The notes under the pieces are model-generated. The model was not told the origin of the DNA. It saw nothing but the letters and a program-made list of their open reading frames with translations, and ran no database searches. Both the position numbers and the translations under genes were made by a program. Shown piece by piece: positions 1 to 6,604 of a DNA stretch of 37,383 nucleotides. The stretch is from an uncultured Bacteroidales bacterium (GTDB lineage: Bacteria; Bacteroidota; Bacteroidia; Bacteroidales; UBA932): the NCBI GenBank assembly GCA_944322565.1, contig CALUPG010000016.1:1-37383 (forward strand), in the 5' to 3' direction. Positions within the stretch are counted from its first letter, which is position 1, and the number at the start of each line of letters is the position of its first letter.

Positions 1-308
1 GTCCTGATATTTACATTTTAACCGACAGTAGACTCAACTGCTGCGGTCCTGACTTTCAAGTCCCACCCGCCCATTCCGGCGGTGTCGGCCGTGCCTACTC
101 CAAGGCCGTCGGCATCGGCACCCCGAAGGATCCGGTCAGCGATGAGTACGACCTCAAGGCAGAGTATGACGCCCGCCACGGAGCTCCAAGCGACGCCGCG
201 CCGAAGGTCTTCATGAAGTGGTTCTTCGTAGACACCACCACCGGCGAGGTCTCCGGCGAGCAGATGGCCCTCGCACAGCTCACCGCCGCCGCAGAGCCTG
301 GAGTGTAG
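1..308 (+). CDS. hypothetical protein, C-terminal part (prophage-like element)
   Basis: The reading frame is open from the window start (codons begin at base 3) to TAG at 306-308 and gives about 101 residues. There is no in-frame ATG before about base 210, so the start lies outside the window. The visible part is hydrophilic and Asp/Ala/Gly-rich, with a segment KVFMKWFFVDTTTGEVSGEQ near the end; I do not recognise the family. It lies directly upstream of, and on the same strand as, a lysis-type gene set, so a phage structural or accessory role is possible. That is inference from neighbourhood only. Confidence 0.5.
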   Translation, partial: PDIYILTDSRLNCCGPDFQVPPAHSGGVGRAYSKAVGIGTPKDPVSDEYDLKAEYDARHGAPSDAAPKVFMKWFFVDTTTGEVSGEQMALAQLTAAAEPGV

Positions 309-400
309 CTTGAGCGCGATTCACTGACCTGAACTTAAACCTGCATCTCCCGTCTCCGCTCCCCAGGCAGAGACGGGATTTGTTTTGACATCACAAAACC

Positions 401-771
401 ATGACCATAGACCTCATAATACAGCTCATAGCCTCGCTCACCGGCACCGGCGGCCTGATAGCCCTGTTCCTGATAACGGAGAAGAAAACCGCGGCACAAC
501 TCCAGAACACCCGGAAGATGGACGAGAAATGGCAGCAGATCATCGCACAGAAAGAGCGGGACTTCGCCCTGCTCAACGACAAGTACGAAGCCGCCACCGC
601 CAAGATCGAGAGGCTTTACGACGACAACTCCGAGCTGCGCAACAGCCTCGACCAGGTGAACACCGACTGCGCCGTCAGCAGGATAATGCGCTGCGACTGC
701 ATAGGCTGCCATCCCGCAGGCCTCCTTTCGGAACATTCGACAACCAGATACAGCAGAGCCATGAAGAATGA
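401..771 (+). pseudogene. membrane-anchored coiled-coil (holin-like) phage protein, apparent frameshift near 713-715
   Basis: ATG at 401 opens a protein with an N-terminal transmembrane segment (about residues 5-26) and a charged coiled-coil-like region rich in Glu, Lys and Gln (about 27-88). A Cys motif C-x-C-x2-C follows near residues 98-103. As I recall, similar small proteins of Bacteroidales prophage-like elements end shortly after a Cys/Arg-Pro-Pro-Phe motif. Here that tail (R-R-P-P-F-G-T-F...) is present, but in the -1 frame, starting at 715 and stopping at TGA 769-771. Frame 0 runs straight on into the downstream peptidase. One missing C in the run at 713-715 would explain this, as would programmed -1 slippage. 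The product probably acts in the inner membrane with the neighbouring peptidase during lysis (inference). Confidence 0.55.
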
Positions 772-1201
772 CAGGATATCCCGGAACTTTACATATTCGG
801 AGTTTGAGCGCAGCGACACTGCTGCCCTGCATGGAATAGACAACGCCATTCCGGATGACCGCATCAGGAGAGCGGTAAGGCTTCTTGTCGGGAATGTCCT
901 CCAGCCTCTGCGTGATGCCATGCGGGTGCCGCTGCACATCAACAGCGGCTACCGCAGCTCCGCCCTGAACACGCTCCTGAGCGGGTCGAGGAACTCCCAG
1001 CACACAAAAGGCGAGGCCGCCGATATAGCCGCACCGGACCCGCTCCTCCTGGCCCAGACGGTGATAAGAAACAGCCTGCCTTTCGACCAGATGATACTCT
1101 ACTCCACATTCGTCCACATCTCCCACAAGCCGGACGGCCCGCAGAGAGGACAGATACTGTACGACAGCTCATATAAAGAACACTATCCTGATACACTATG
1201 A
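761..1201 (+). CDS. M15-family peptidase (D-Ala-D-Ala carboxypeptidase-like endolysin)
   Basis: The likely start is ATG at 761, giving about 146 residues. The same frame stays open back to 401, so a fused 266-residue product is formally possible. Family hallmarks are visible: N-terminal FTYSEFERSDTA, an NVLQPLRD helix, INSGYRSSALN, then SQHTKGEAADI, which carries the zinc-ligand His and Asp. A third His lies in the C-terminal FVHISHK. M15A peptidases of this type cleave peptidoglycan peptides, and in Bacteroidales prophages they serve as endolysins. The ATG overlaps the end of the upstream gene in its ancestral frame (stop at 769-771), which is typical translational coupling. The gene overlaps the next start by 4 bp (ATGA at 1198). 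Confidence 0.8.
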   Translation: MKNDRISRNFTYSEFERSDTAALHGIDNAIPDDRIRRAVRLLVGNVLQPLRDAMRVPLHINSGYRSSALNTLLSGSRNSQHTKGEAADIAAPDPLLLAQTVIRNSLPFDQMILYSTFVHISHKPDGPQRGQILYDSSYKEHYPDTL

Positions 1202-1722
1202 AAGCGACCGTCACGACATTCCTGATTGCGGCACTGGCCGTCACAGTGCTGACCCTGTCAGTGGCCCTTGTCTCAGAACACTGCTCCAGCTCGGACTTCA
1301 GCATACCGGAGATCACAATGAGGACCGACACAGTCATCATCCGCGATACCGTATTGATTGACCGCCCTGTTGAAGCCGGCGCAAGGACCATAGACACCAT
1401 CCTTATCAGCACGGCACTGCCGGCGCATGGCGACACCGTCCGCCTCACGGACACCGTATATGTACACCTTCCCGTAGAGCAGAAGCACTACAGCGCACCG
1501 GAATACGACGCATGGGTAAGCGGCTACCGCCCGAGCCTCGACAGCCTCAGAATCCACACCCAATCCGCCCGGATAACCAACACCATCCCGCTCCCTGTAC
1601 ATCCAAAGTCCAAACGGTGGGGCATAGGCATCCAAGTGGGCTACGGAATGACCGCGGCACCAAGACCGGAGTTTCACCCGTATATCGGACTCGGCATCTC
1701 CTACAACATATTTTCTTTTTGA
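1198..1722 (+). CDS. DUF6808-like prophage protein with N-terminal membrane anchor
   Basis: 174 residues. One N-terminal hydrophobic segment (about residues 7-26) is followed by an extended region with repeated D-T-V/I units (RTDTVIIRDTVLIDRPV and RLTDTVYVHLPV). Then come a conserved-looking WVSGYRPSLDSL block and a C-terminal glycine/aromatic beta-rich end (GIGIQVGYG to YIGLGISYN). This layout matches what I recall of the DUF6808 family, which sits next to M15 peptidases in Bacteroidales prophage-like elements. It could be a spanin-like or envelope-spanning lysis accessory, but no function is established. Its ATG overlaps the peptidase stop by 4 bp. It is the last gene before the attachment-site region. 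Confidence 0.6.
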   Translation: MKATVTTFLIAALAVTVLTLSVALVSEHCSSSDFSIPEITMRTDTVIIRDTVLIDRPVEAGARTIDTILISTALPAHGDTVRLTDTVYVHLPVEQKHYSAPEYDAWVSGYRPSLDSLRIHTQSARITNTIPLPVHPKSKRWGIGIQVGYGMTAAPRPEFHPYIGLGISYNIFSF

Positions 1723-1862
1723 TTACCTTTGCCCCGGATGGCCTGCCATAAGGCCGTCCTTATTTGCGACCGGGGATGCTTTCTGATACCAATCAGATTG
1801 CATCCCTTTCTTAGTGAATATATCTCCAAGATCTATGATACTATCCATAGCCGGAAATTTAT

Positions 1863-1884
1863 GTAGCCAAAACGTAGCCAAAAA
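1863..1884. repeat. paired GTAGCCAAAA direct repeats near att site
   Basis: GTAGCCAAAA occurs at 1863-1872 and again at 1874-1883, an 11-bp step of about one helical turn. The pair lies about 55-75 bp inside the 19-bp tRNA-derived repeat. This position suits integrase arm-type binding sites, but that is inferred from placement only. Confidence 0.4.
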
Positions 1885-1892
1885 CAGGGTAT

Positions 1893-1932
1893 AAAAAATC
1901 ACCAACCACTGAATATCAGTAAATTGGTGATT
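1893..1932 (-). terminator. hairpin with T-run on the minus strand inside element end
   Basis: An outer stem ATCACCAA (1898-1905) / TTGGTGAT (1924-1931) encloses a second perfect stem ACTGA (1908-1912) / TCAGT (1916-1920). Read leftward, the stem is followed by six T (A1893-1898 on the plus strand). It may be an intrinsic terminator for leftward transcription or a protein-binding dyad near the att core. There is no leftward gene to its right before the tRNA. Confidence 0.4.
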
Positions 1933-1936
1933 GATA

Positions 1937-1955
1937 ATGTGATCCGGTTGGGATT
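1937..1955. repeat. att-like direct repeat, element-side copy of tRNA-Arg 3' end
   Basis: The 19 bases ATGTGATCCGGTTGGGATT are identical to 2135-2153, where they form the discriminator, the acceptor 3' strand and part of the T-arm of tRNA-Arg (plus 3' flank). Duplication of a tRNA 3' end at the edge of phage genes is the classic product of tyrosine-recombinase integration. This copy stops matching after ATT and is followed by a small hairpin (1956-1972) with a T-run. Confidence 0.65.
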
Positions 1956-1975
1956 AAGCCCCTGAGAGGCTTTTT
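1956..1975 (+). terminator. weak rho-independent terminator next to att repeat
   Basis: A stem AAGCC (1956-1960) / GGCTT (1968-1972) with a 7-nt loop is followed by a run of five T (1971-1975, overlapping the stem end). It could stop rightward transcription leaving the prophage genes. The stem is only 5 bp. Confidence 0.35.
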
Positions 1976-2023
1976 CCCTGTCCCTGCGCCACGGGCGATC
2001 TTACATGGCGACACATGATGTGC

Positions 2024-2044
2024 CGGGCTCCGCCCGACTTTTTT
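2024..2044 (+). terminator. rho-independent terminator, plus strand
   Basis: CGGGC (2024-2028) / GCCCG (2032-2036) has a 3-nt loop and is followed by six T (2039-2044). It lies between the two att-like repeats and would stop rightward transcripts before they run antisense into the tRNA. Confidence 0.5.
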
Positions 2045-2101
2045 GTGCCGTAACTTCCAGTCCGTGAGCATGCTCCCGTCCTGTCCGCCACGGCACAAAA
2101 A
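2040..2101. repeat. 62-bp dyad with concentric inverted repeats
   Basis: The arms TTTTTGTGCCGT (2040-2051) and ACGGCACAAAAA (2090-2101) are perfect inverse complements. The palindrome GAGCATGCTC (2066-2075) shares exactly the same centre, 2070.5. The 14 bases between arm and core match only partly. It could be a cruciform, a dimeric protein site or a folded RNA; the sequence does not decide. Confidence 0.5.
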
Positions 2102-2123
2102 CGCCTGACCATCCGGTCAGGCG
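2097..2123 (-). terminator. rho-independent terminator of tRNA-Arg
   Basis: A perfect 9-bp stem CGCCTGACC (2102-2110) / GGTCAGGCG (2115-2123) has a 4-nt loop. Read leftward, it is followed by five T (A2097-2101 on the plus strand). It sits 15 bp past the tRNA 3' end on the tRNA strand, as expected for that transcript. Confidence 0.7.
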
Positions 2124-2137
2124 CATCATGTTTCATG

Positions 2138-2211
2138 TGATCCGGTTGGGATTCGAACCCAAGACCCACAGCTTAGAAGGCTGTTGCTCTATCCAACTGA
2201 GCTACCGGACC
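2138..2211 (-). tRNA. tRNA-Arg (anticodon UCU)
   Basis: Read on the minus strand, 74 nt fold into a complete cloverleaf. The acceptor is GGTCCGG/CCGGATC (one G-U pair) with discriminator A, the D-arm is GCTC/GAGC, the anticodon stem is ACAGC/GCTGT, and the T-arm is TTGGG/CCCAA with loop TTCGAAT. The anticodon loop CTTCTAA gives UCU, which decodes AGA/AGG arginine. CCA is not encoded. The 3' end is part of the 19-bp repeat also found at 1937-1955, marking it as an integration target. Confidence 0.95.
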
Positions 2212-2259
2212 GATCCGTATGTTGCTTTACTCTGTTGCCATGGGAGTCAAAAGCGGATG

Positions 2260-2290
2260 CAAAGATAGAATTTATTATCGGAACGGCAAA
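2260..2290 (-). promoter_or_regulatory. promoter of tRNA-Arg
   Basis: On the minus strand a TTTG box (2287-2290) lies 19 nt before TATCTTTG (2260-2267), an exact fit to the Bacteroidota TTTG-N19-21-TAnnTTTG consensus. The expected start point leaves a leader of about 40 nt before the tRNA 5' end. The -33 box overlaps the T-run of the DUF368 terminator. Confidence 0.7.
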
Positions 2291-2331
2291 AAATAATTTA
2301 TGCATGATTGCCGGGGCATGCAAGAATTATT
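2288..2331 (-). terminator. terminator of the PfkB-DUF6913-DUF368 operon
   Basis: On the minus strand, arms at 2317-2331 and 2292-2306 pair over 15 positions with two mismatches around a 10-nt loop. They are followed by a T-run (A2288-2293 on the plus strand). The hairpin begins inside the DUF368 stop codon, and its tail overlaps the -33 box of the tRNA promoter. Confidence 0.55.
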
Positions 2332-3310
2332 CTGCTCGGCGACGCTTTGATATCATTACGCTGGCTGCTTCAATGCCGATGACGAGGAAGAAGCCGACAA
2401 GGGCAAATGCGACGGCTCCGCCGATGTGCATGTCAATCATTCCTGAATATTGTTCAATGACTTCAGGAGCAAGGGATGCTGTGGATTCGGCAGGTATGAG
2501 TTCCGGGAACTGGGACAGCACGATTGTCTCCATGTTGCGGATGCTCCATGGCCATACCACGACCAGAGAACCGATGATGAATCCGGCCATGACAAGCAGA
2601 GTTTCCCGGTGGTAGTGTTCAAGCAGCCAGTGCAGGAATTTTGCAAAGGCTATGATGCCGGCTGCTGCTCCGATGACAAATACTATGAGAGTAACGAAAT
2701 CCATAAGGACGCCTTTGCCGGATACAATATCTGCGATTGTTCCCATCAGGTATTCATATTTGCCGAGAATCAGAAGGATGAAACTTCCGGAGATGCCGGG
2801 CAGAATCATTGCGCAGATTGCGATTGCTCCGCAGATGAAGATGAACCACAGTCCGTCAGGAGTTGTGGTGGGGGAGAGGGTGCAGATTACTACGCCCAGG
2901 ATGATGCCGAAGATGAGCATCACAAAGTCCTTGACTTTCCATTTTTTTACTCCCCGGAGTATGAATATTGATGAGGCCACAATCAGGCCGAAGAAAAATG
3001 CCCATGTCTGAATCGGCTGGTGAGTAAGGAGATACTGCATCAGTTTCGCAAGGGACAGGATGCTTACGAGAATGCCTGAAATCAGAGCCAGAAGGAAATT
3101 GCCGTTTATGTGCTTCCAGAATTGTTTGAATTTGCCGGTGAACAACAGCTTTACCGCTTCTGTGTTGATGGAATTGATTGATCCTACGAGGTCTTCATAA
3201 ATTCCGGTCATGAATGCAATTGTGCCTCCTGACACTCCGGGTATCACATCGGCGGCCCCCATGCAGATACCCTTGATTGTCACCATCATGTATTTGAAAA
3301 ATCCTTTCAT
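2327..3310 (-). CDS. DUF368 membrane protein (putative undecaprenyl-phosphate translocase)
   Basis: 327 residues, a full-length DUF368 protein with about eight to nine hydrophobic segments. The two pseudo-symmetric family motifs are visible: ADVIPGVSGGTIAFMTGIY near residues 20-38 and MILPGISGSFILLILGKYEY near the middle. DUF368 proteins (PopT in Gram-positives and Vibrio) have been shown to act in returning undecaprenyl phosphate, the lipid carrier of wall and O-antigen precursors, across the inner membrane. Transfer of that function to this protein rests on family membership. It is the last gene of a leftward operon with the DUF6913 gene (75-bp gap) and the PfkB kinase. It ends with its stop inside a terminator hairpin. 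Confidence 0.85.
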   Translation of the reverse strand: MKGFFKYMMVTIKGICMGAADVIPGVSGGTIAFMTGIYEDLVGSINSINTEAVKLLFTGKFKQFWKHINGNFLLALISGILVSILSLAKLMQYLLTHQPIQTWAFFFGLIVASSIFILRGVKKWKVKDFVMLIFGIILGVVICTLSPTTTPDGLWFIFICGAIAICAMILPGISGSFILLILGKYEYLMGTIADIVSGKGVLMDFVTLIVFVIGAAAGIIAFAKFLHWLLEHYHRETLLVMAGFIIGSLVVVWPWSIRNMETIVLSQFPELIPAESTASLAPEVIEQYSGMIDMHIGGAVAFALVGFFLVIGIEAASVMISKRRRAE

Positions 3311-3385
3311 TTTCTGCTTTCTGTTGTGTTGGTACTTGTTTTTTCCTTATTCTTTTTGATTATTGTTGTATGGGTGTCCCGGCTG

Positions 3386-3988
3386 TCATTCTACTTTTGA
3401 CAGGAAGTCAATGATTTTATTCAAGACTTTTTCCTGATTGACATGAATATTCTCTTCCTCATCGATGCGGTTGCCGTCTCTTTCGTTATGATATGGTTTG
3501 TAATCTCCTGATTCAGAAGGGATAATTACCAGATCAAACGGTTCTCCGCTGAAAACGACTCTTCCGGTCTTGAATCTGGCGCGGATGATTTTGGTCAGGA
3601 ATTCCATAAAGAAAATGTTGTCTGGGGACAGGGAGATGAGCAGGTCATAGTCGTTTTTTATTATCTCTTTGATTTTCTTTATTTTCGGCATCTTGAAAAG
3701 GCCGATGTCCCTTTTGCGGAAAAATCCGGCTGCATTCTGATGCCCGGGCCCGGTTTCATCCGGAAGCCTGTTGCAGGATTTCCGGAAGTCCGTGTAATGG
3801 ATTTCAGCTGTAATTCCATTTCTTTTGAAAAAGTTTTCGGCGGTACCGGCGCACTCCTGATAGGCCGGATCGGCGGCATCAATTATGACAATCGCTTTCC
3901 TGATGTCTTTCAGGGGCACGAATCCGGTAGTTACCGGACTTGAGTATTTTTTGAGCCTGTGTCTTCTGAACAGATTGCCGAGTCCCAT
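3386..3988 (-). CDS. DUF6913-type conserved protein
   Basis: 200 residues, basic N-terminus (GNLFRRHRLKK), no signal peptide or membrane segment, so probably cytoplasmic. A Rossmann-like alternation (KAIVIIDAADPAYQE, YDLLISLSPDNIFFMEFL, ARFKTGRVVF, FDLVIIP) resembles what I remember of DUF6913, a family found in Bacteroidota with no known function. The block D-Y-D-L-L-I-S-L-S followed by a helix and I-I-R-A-R-F-K-T-G is the best match. It lies between PfkB kinase (61-bp gap) and DUF368 on the same strand, so it is presumably co-transcribed. The family assignment is from memory. Confidence 0.6.
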   Translation of the reverse strand: MGLGNLFRRHRLKKYSSPVTTGFVPLKDIRKAIVIIDAADPAYQECAGTAENFFKRNGITAEIHYTDFRKSCNRLPDETGPGHQNAAGFFRKRDIGLFKMPKIKKIKEIIKNDYDLLISLSPDNIFFMEFLTKIIRARFKTGRVVFSGEPFDLVIIPSESGDYKPYHNERDGNRIDEEENIHVNQEKVLNKIIDFLSKVE

Positions 3989-4049
3989 GATATTGTCAGT
4001 GTCTCAGTTAATGTCGTTGTGTCGGTACGATGTCCTCAGTGTTTCCCGT

Positions 4050-5051
4050 TTATCCGGCCTTGACCGTCCTGGCAATCAGCTCTCTGATTTCCTGTTTCGC
4101 TGACTTCCAGCGCGGGATGTCAATCTTGGTTCCAATGACTTCAACGACCTTTGCCGCTATGATTGAGCCGATTTCTCCGCATTCCTTGAGGGGCATGCCG
4201 AGGGAATGGGCGTAAAGAAAGCCTGCCGCATACGTGTCTCCTGCTCCCGTTGCGTCTATCGTGTCTGCGGGCCATGCCTCAATATAATGGTATTCTTCCC
4301 CTTGTCGCACCATCGAGCCGTCTTTCCCCACTTTGACTACTGCGATATCGCAGTGCCTTGCAATTTCGTCCAGCGCAGCCTTCTGTTCCATGCCTGTGAA
4401 TGCCCTTGCTTCAGTCTCATTGGCAAATACAATGTCAACATACTTGTCGACGATGTCATGGAGGAAGGCTTCATTGGACTCCACCACATTATATGACGCC
4501 ATGTCGAGGGAAATGATACATCCGGCATTTTTGGCCATCTCGACGGCCCTGCGTATGAGATTCTGGTTCTGGACGAGATATCCTTCAATGTGGAAATAGT
4601 CGTAGCCTTTGAAATATTCCGGCTTCAGGTCTTCCGGGCCGAGTTCCAGGGCAGCACCCAGATATACGGCGAAAGTGCGCTCCGCATTCGGTGCCGTGAT
4701 GAAGACCATCGCACGGCCGGAGGAATTTGTCCCCTTGAGAAGGGTGGATCTGATGCCGTACTGCTCCTGGTCACTCTTGAAGAGATGTCCGAGCTCATCG
4801 TCCCCGACTTTCCCGATGAATCCTGATTTCATGCCGAAGATGGCAGTCCCGGTAATGGTATTGGCGGCAGAGCCTCCGGCCACATACTGTACGCCGAGCG
4901 GCTTGAGCATCTGCCAGATTTTGTCCCCTGTTTCCATGTCCACATGCTGCATGCTTCCTTTCGGAAGATGGAACTGTCTGAGAAAACTGTCATCAGGAAG
5001 AACGGCCAGAATGTCGGTAAGGGCGTTCCCCATGCCTAAAATGGATTTCAT
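4050..5051 (-). CDS. PfkB-family carbohydrate/adenosine kinase
   Basis: 333 residues, the usual length for the ribokinase/PfkB fold. The N-terminal nucleoside-binding start GMGNALTDILA is present. The first PfkB signature region around AGGSAANTITGTA (58-70) carries the substrate-binding Gly-Gly. The second signature DATGAGD (266-272) holds the anion hole and catalytic Asp272. Proteins of this type in Bacteroidales are usually annotated as adenosine kinase, but ribose or another sugar cannot be excluded. ATG at 5051 is preceded on its strand by TAACTTTG at 5078-5085, which fits a -7 box and supports this start. It is first in an operon with DUF6913 and DUF368. Confidence 0.85.
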   Translation of the reverse strand: MKSILGMGNALTDILAVLPDDSFLRQFHLPKGSMQHVDMETGDKIWQMLKPLGVQYVAGGSAANTITGTAIFGMKSGFIGKVGDDELGHLFKSDQEQYGIRSTLLKGTNSSGRAMVFITAPNAERTFAVYLGAALELGPEDLKPEYFKGYDYFHIEGYLVQNQNLIRRAVEMAKNAGCIISLDMASYNVVESNEAFLHDIVDKYVDIVFANETEARAFTGMEQKAALDEIARHCDIAVVKVGKDGSMVRQGEEYHYIEAWPADTIDATGAGDTYAAGFLYAHSLGMPLKECGEIGSIIAAKVVEVIGTKIDIPRWKSAKQEIRELIARTVKAG

Positions 5052-5077
5052 CTGAAGTCAAAACAAAAAATTCCGGG

Positions 5078-5085
5078 CAAAGTTA
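5078..5085 (-). promoter_or_regulatory. -7 element upstream of PfkB kinase
   Basis: TAACTTTG on the minus strand matches TAnnTTTG exactly, 27 bp before the kinase ATG. No clear TTTG box at the right distance is visible. Confidence 0.45.
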
Positions 5086-5201
5086 ACAAAAACAAACAGT
5101 AAAATGAATCTGTTTCCCGTTTTTTGGATAACTTTGTCGCCTTGTCATGCCGGCAGCCTGCCTTGTCATTCCGGCAGCGGCATCCCGATTCAGAAGGACA
5201 G

Positions 5202-6299
5202 ATGAACAGAAGTCTTGGAAAAATAATAAAATACATGGTGTCTGTGGCCATTGCCGCAGTATTGCTGTATTTTTCATTCCGGGAGGTAAAATGGAATCAT
5301 TTCATCGGTGCCCTGCAGTCCTGCCACTGGGGTTATATCATGCTTTCGATGGCGGCCAGCATCGTGGCATTCTGGTTCAGAGGACTCCGCTGGAGGGAAA
5401 TATTGCTGCCGATTGACCCGTCCATACGCAGGCGGACCACATTCAATGCGGTCAATATCGGATATATAGCCAATTTCGTGTTTCCCCGCATCGGCGAGTT
5501 CGTCCGCTGCGGCTTCATCACGAAGAATTCCTCTCCGGCGGCGCCATCTGACATGGCGGCACCGTCAGCATCGTCGTCGTCATCATCACCGTCGTCGCCT
5601 GCACCGTCAAGCCGGGAGATAGTCAGGAAAAAGGCCTCCTACGACAAAGTGCTCGGCACTGTCGTCCTTGAGCGTTCGTGGGACATGATAGTGATGTTCT
5701 GTTTCCTGATTGCCCTGCTCGTATTCAAATGGGATGATTTCGGAACATTCTTTGTCGAGGAGATGTGGCGTCCGATAGCGAGAGCGGTGGATTTCAGCAT
5801 CTGGTGGATTGTCCTGGGTCTCATGATTCTGCTCGGGATAGCAGTGTGGCGTATAGTCGCGGCAAGGGAGAAGAATCCTTTCTTCGGCAAGATATGCGGC
5901 GTCTTTTCCGGGCTCTGGCAGGGACTCGTGAGCTTCGCCAGGATGAAGAACAAATGGCATTTTCTCCTGTATACACTTATAATCTGGGCTATGTACTGGC
6001 TCATGAGTGCATCTACAATGTGGGCATTGCCGGCTCTTGGCGCGCTCGGCCCGGCGGATGCGCTTTTCCTCATGGTGGCAGGCTCCCTCGGCTGGCTTGT
6101 CCCTGTCCCGGGCGGCTTCGGCGCTTTCCATTATATAGTTTCACTTGCCTTGTCTGCGATATACGGGATCCCTTTTGAACAGGGCATAGTATTCGCCACC
6201 CTTTCACATGAGTCGCAGGCCATCACCATGGCTCTCTGTGGCGGAGCCTCATATCTGTACGAGGCCCTGCACAAGGAATCGCTTCCGGCAGGTGACTGA
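5202..6299 (+). CDS. LPG-synthase-TM / AglD2-type flippase-like membrane protein
   Basis: ATG at 5202 gives 365 residues. The frame is open back to 5124, but those 26 residues are Arg/Gln-rich and overlap a short direct repeat, so the later start preceding MNRSLGKIIKYMVSVAIAAV is preferred. There are several membrane helices. The family pattern is clear: NVGYIANFVFPRIGEFVRCG-type segment near 85-104 (here NIGYIANFV), KVLGTVVLERSWD near 149-161, and P-V-P-G-G-F-G-A-F-H-Y near the C-terminus. The family groups with MprF flippase domains and is often placed near isoprenoid or glycolipid metabolism; the substrate is unknown. Residues about 109-138 are a Ser/Pro/Ala low-complexity insert between two conserved segments. 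Confidence 0.8.
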   Translation: MNRSLGKIIKYMVSVAIAAVLLYFSFREVKWNHFIGALQSCHWGYIMLSMAASIVAFWFRGLRWREILLPIDPSIRRRTTFNAVNIGYIANFVFPRIGEFVRCGFITKNSSPAAPSDMAAPSASSSSSSPSSPAPSSREIVRKKASYDKVLGTVVLERSWDMIVMFCFLIALLVFKWDDFGTFFVEEMWRPIARAVDFSIWWIVLGLMILLGIAVWRIVAAREKNPFFGKICGVFSGLWQGLVSFARMKNKWHFLLYTLIIWAMYWLMSASTMWALPALGALGPADALFLMVAGSLGWLVPVPGGFGAFHYIVSLALSAIYGIPFEQGIVFATLSHESQAITMALCGGASYLYEALHKESLPAGD

Positions 6300-6360
6300 C
6301 AGCAGCAGATTTTCGCAACGCAATGCTTTGCACGGTGTCAGAATGTTTTTTCTGTACCCG

Positions 6361-6420
6361 TCGCGGCAGGTGGAAGGTTTTTGGTGGATGTCGCGGCAGG
6401 TGGAAGGTTTTTGGGGGATG
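6361..6420 (+). repeat. two tandem 30-bp half-hairpin units
   Basis: 6361-6390 and 6391-6420 are near-identical 30-bp units (TCGCGGCAGGTGGAAGGTTT core). A third, diverged start at 6421 merges into the complete three-hairpin element. They look like copies of the left arm of hairpin 1 without its right arm. Confidence 0.7.
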
Positions 6421-6421
6421 T

Positions 6422-6569
6422 CGCGGCCGATGGAAGGCATTTTGAGGGTCCACCGGCCGCGGTTTTCTTGCATTTTCGCGGCCGTCGGCATTTTCAAAAT
6501 GCCATCAGGCGCACTTTTCCCGGGAAATCGCGGCCGTCGGACATCATTTTTCATATCCACCAGGCGCGG
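6422..6569 (+). repeat. three-hairpin intergenic element, copy A
   Basis: 148 bp made of hairpin 1 (6422-6461, CGCGGCCGATGGA... with right arm TCCACCGGCCGCG), hairpin 2 (about 6477-6513, core GGCATTTT-C-AAAATGCC inside a GC outer stem) and hairpin 3 (about 6529-6569). They are separated by AT-rich spacers. The same order, spacing and orientation recur at 12181, 36696, 37011 and 37279. It lies between two rightward genes. No plausible protein is encoded; ORFs across it exist only because the repeats lack stops. Confidence 0.8.
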
Positions 6570-6604
6570 TGCATATTTCCTGCGGAATATAAATGATTGA
6601 TTAT

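Noticed and set aside
1723..1905. Leftward 60-residue ORF beginning MVIFYTLFLATFWLH, considered as an integrase fragment
   Set aside because: It has none of the Arg-His-Arg-Tyr motifs of tyrosine recombinases, and its coding frame is made of the GTAGCCAAAA repeats and the hairpin.
5124..5201. Tandem CCTTGTCATxCCGGCAG repeat upstream of the flippase-like gene as part of the protein
   Set aside because: It is a short direct repeat (about 5139-5178) in the divergent spacer. ATG 5202 starts the hydrophobic family-like N-terminus.
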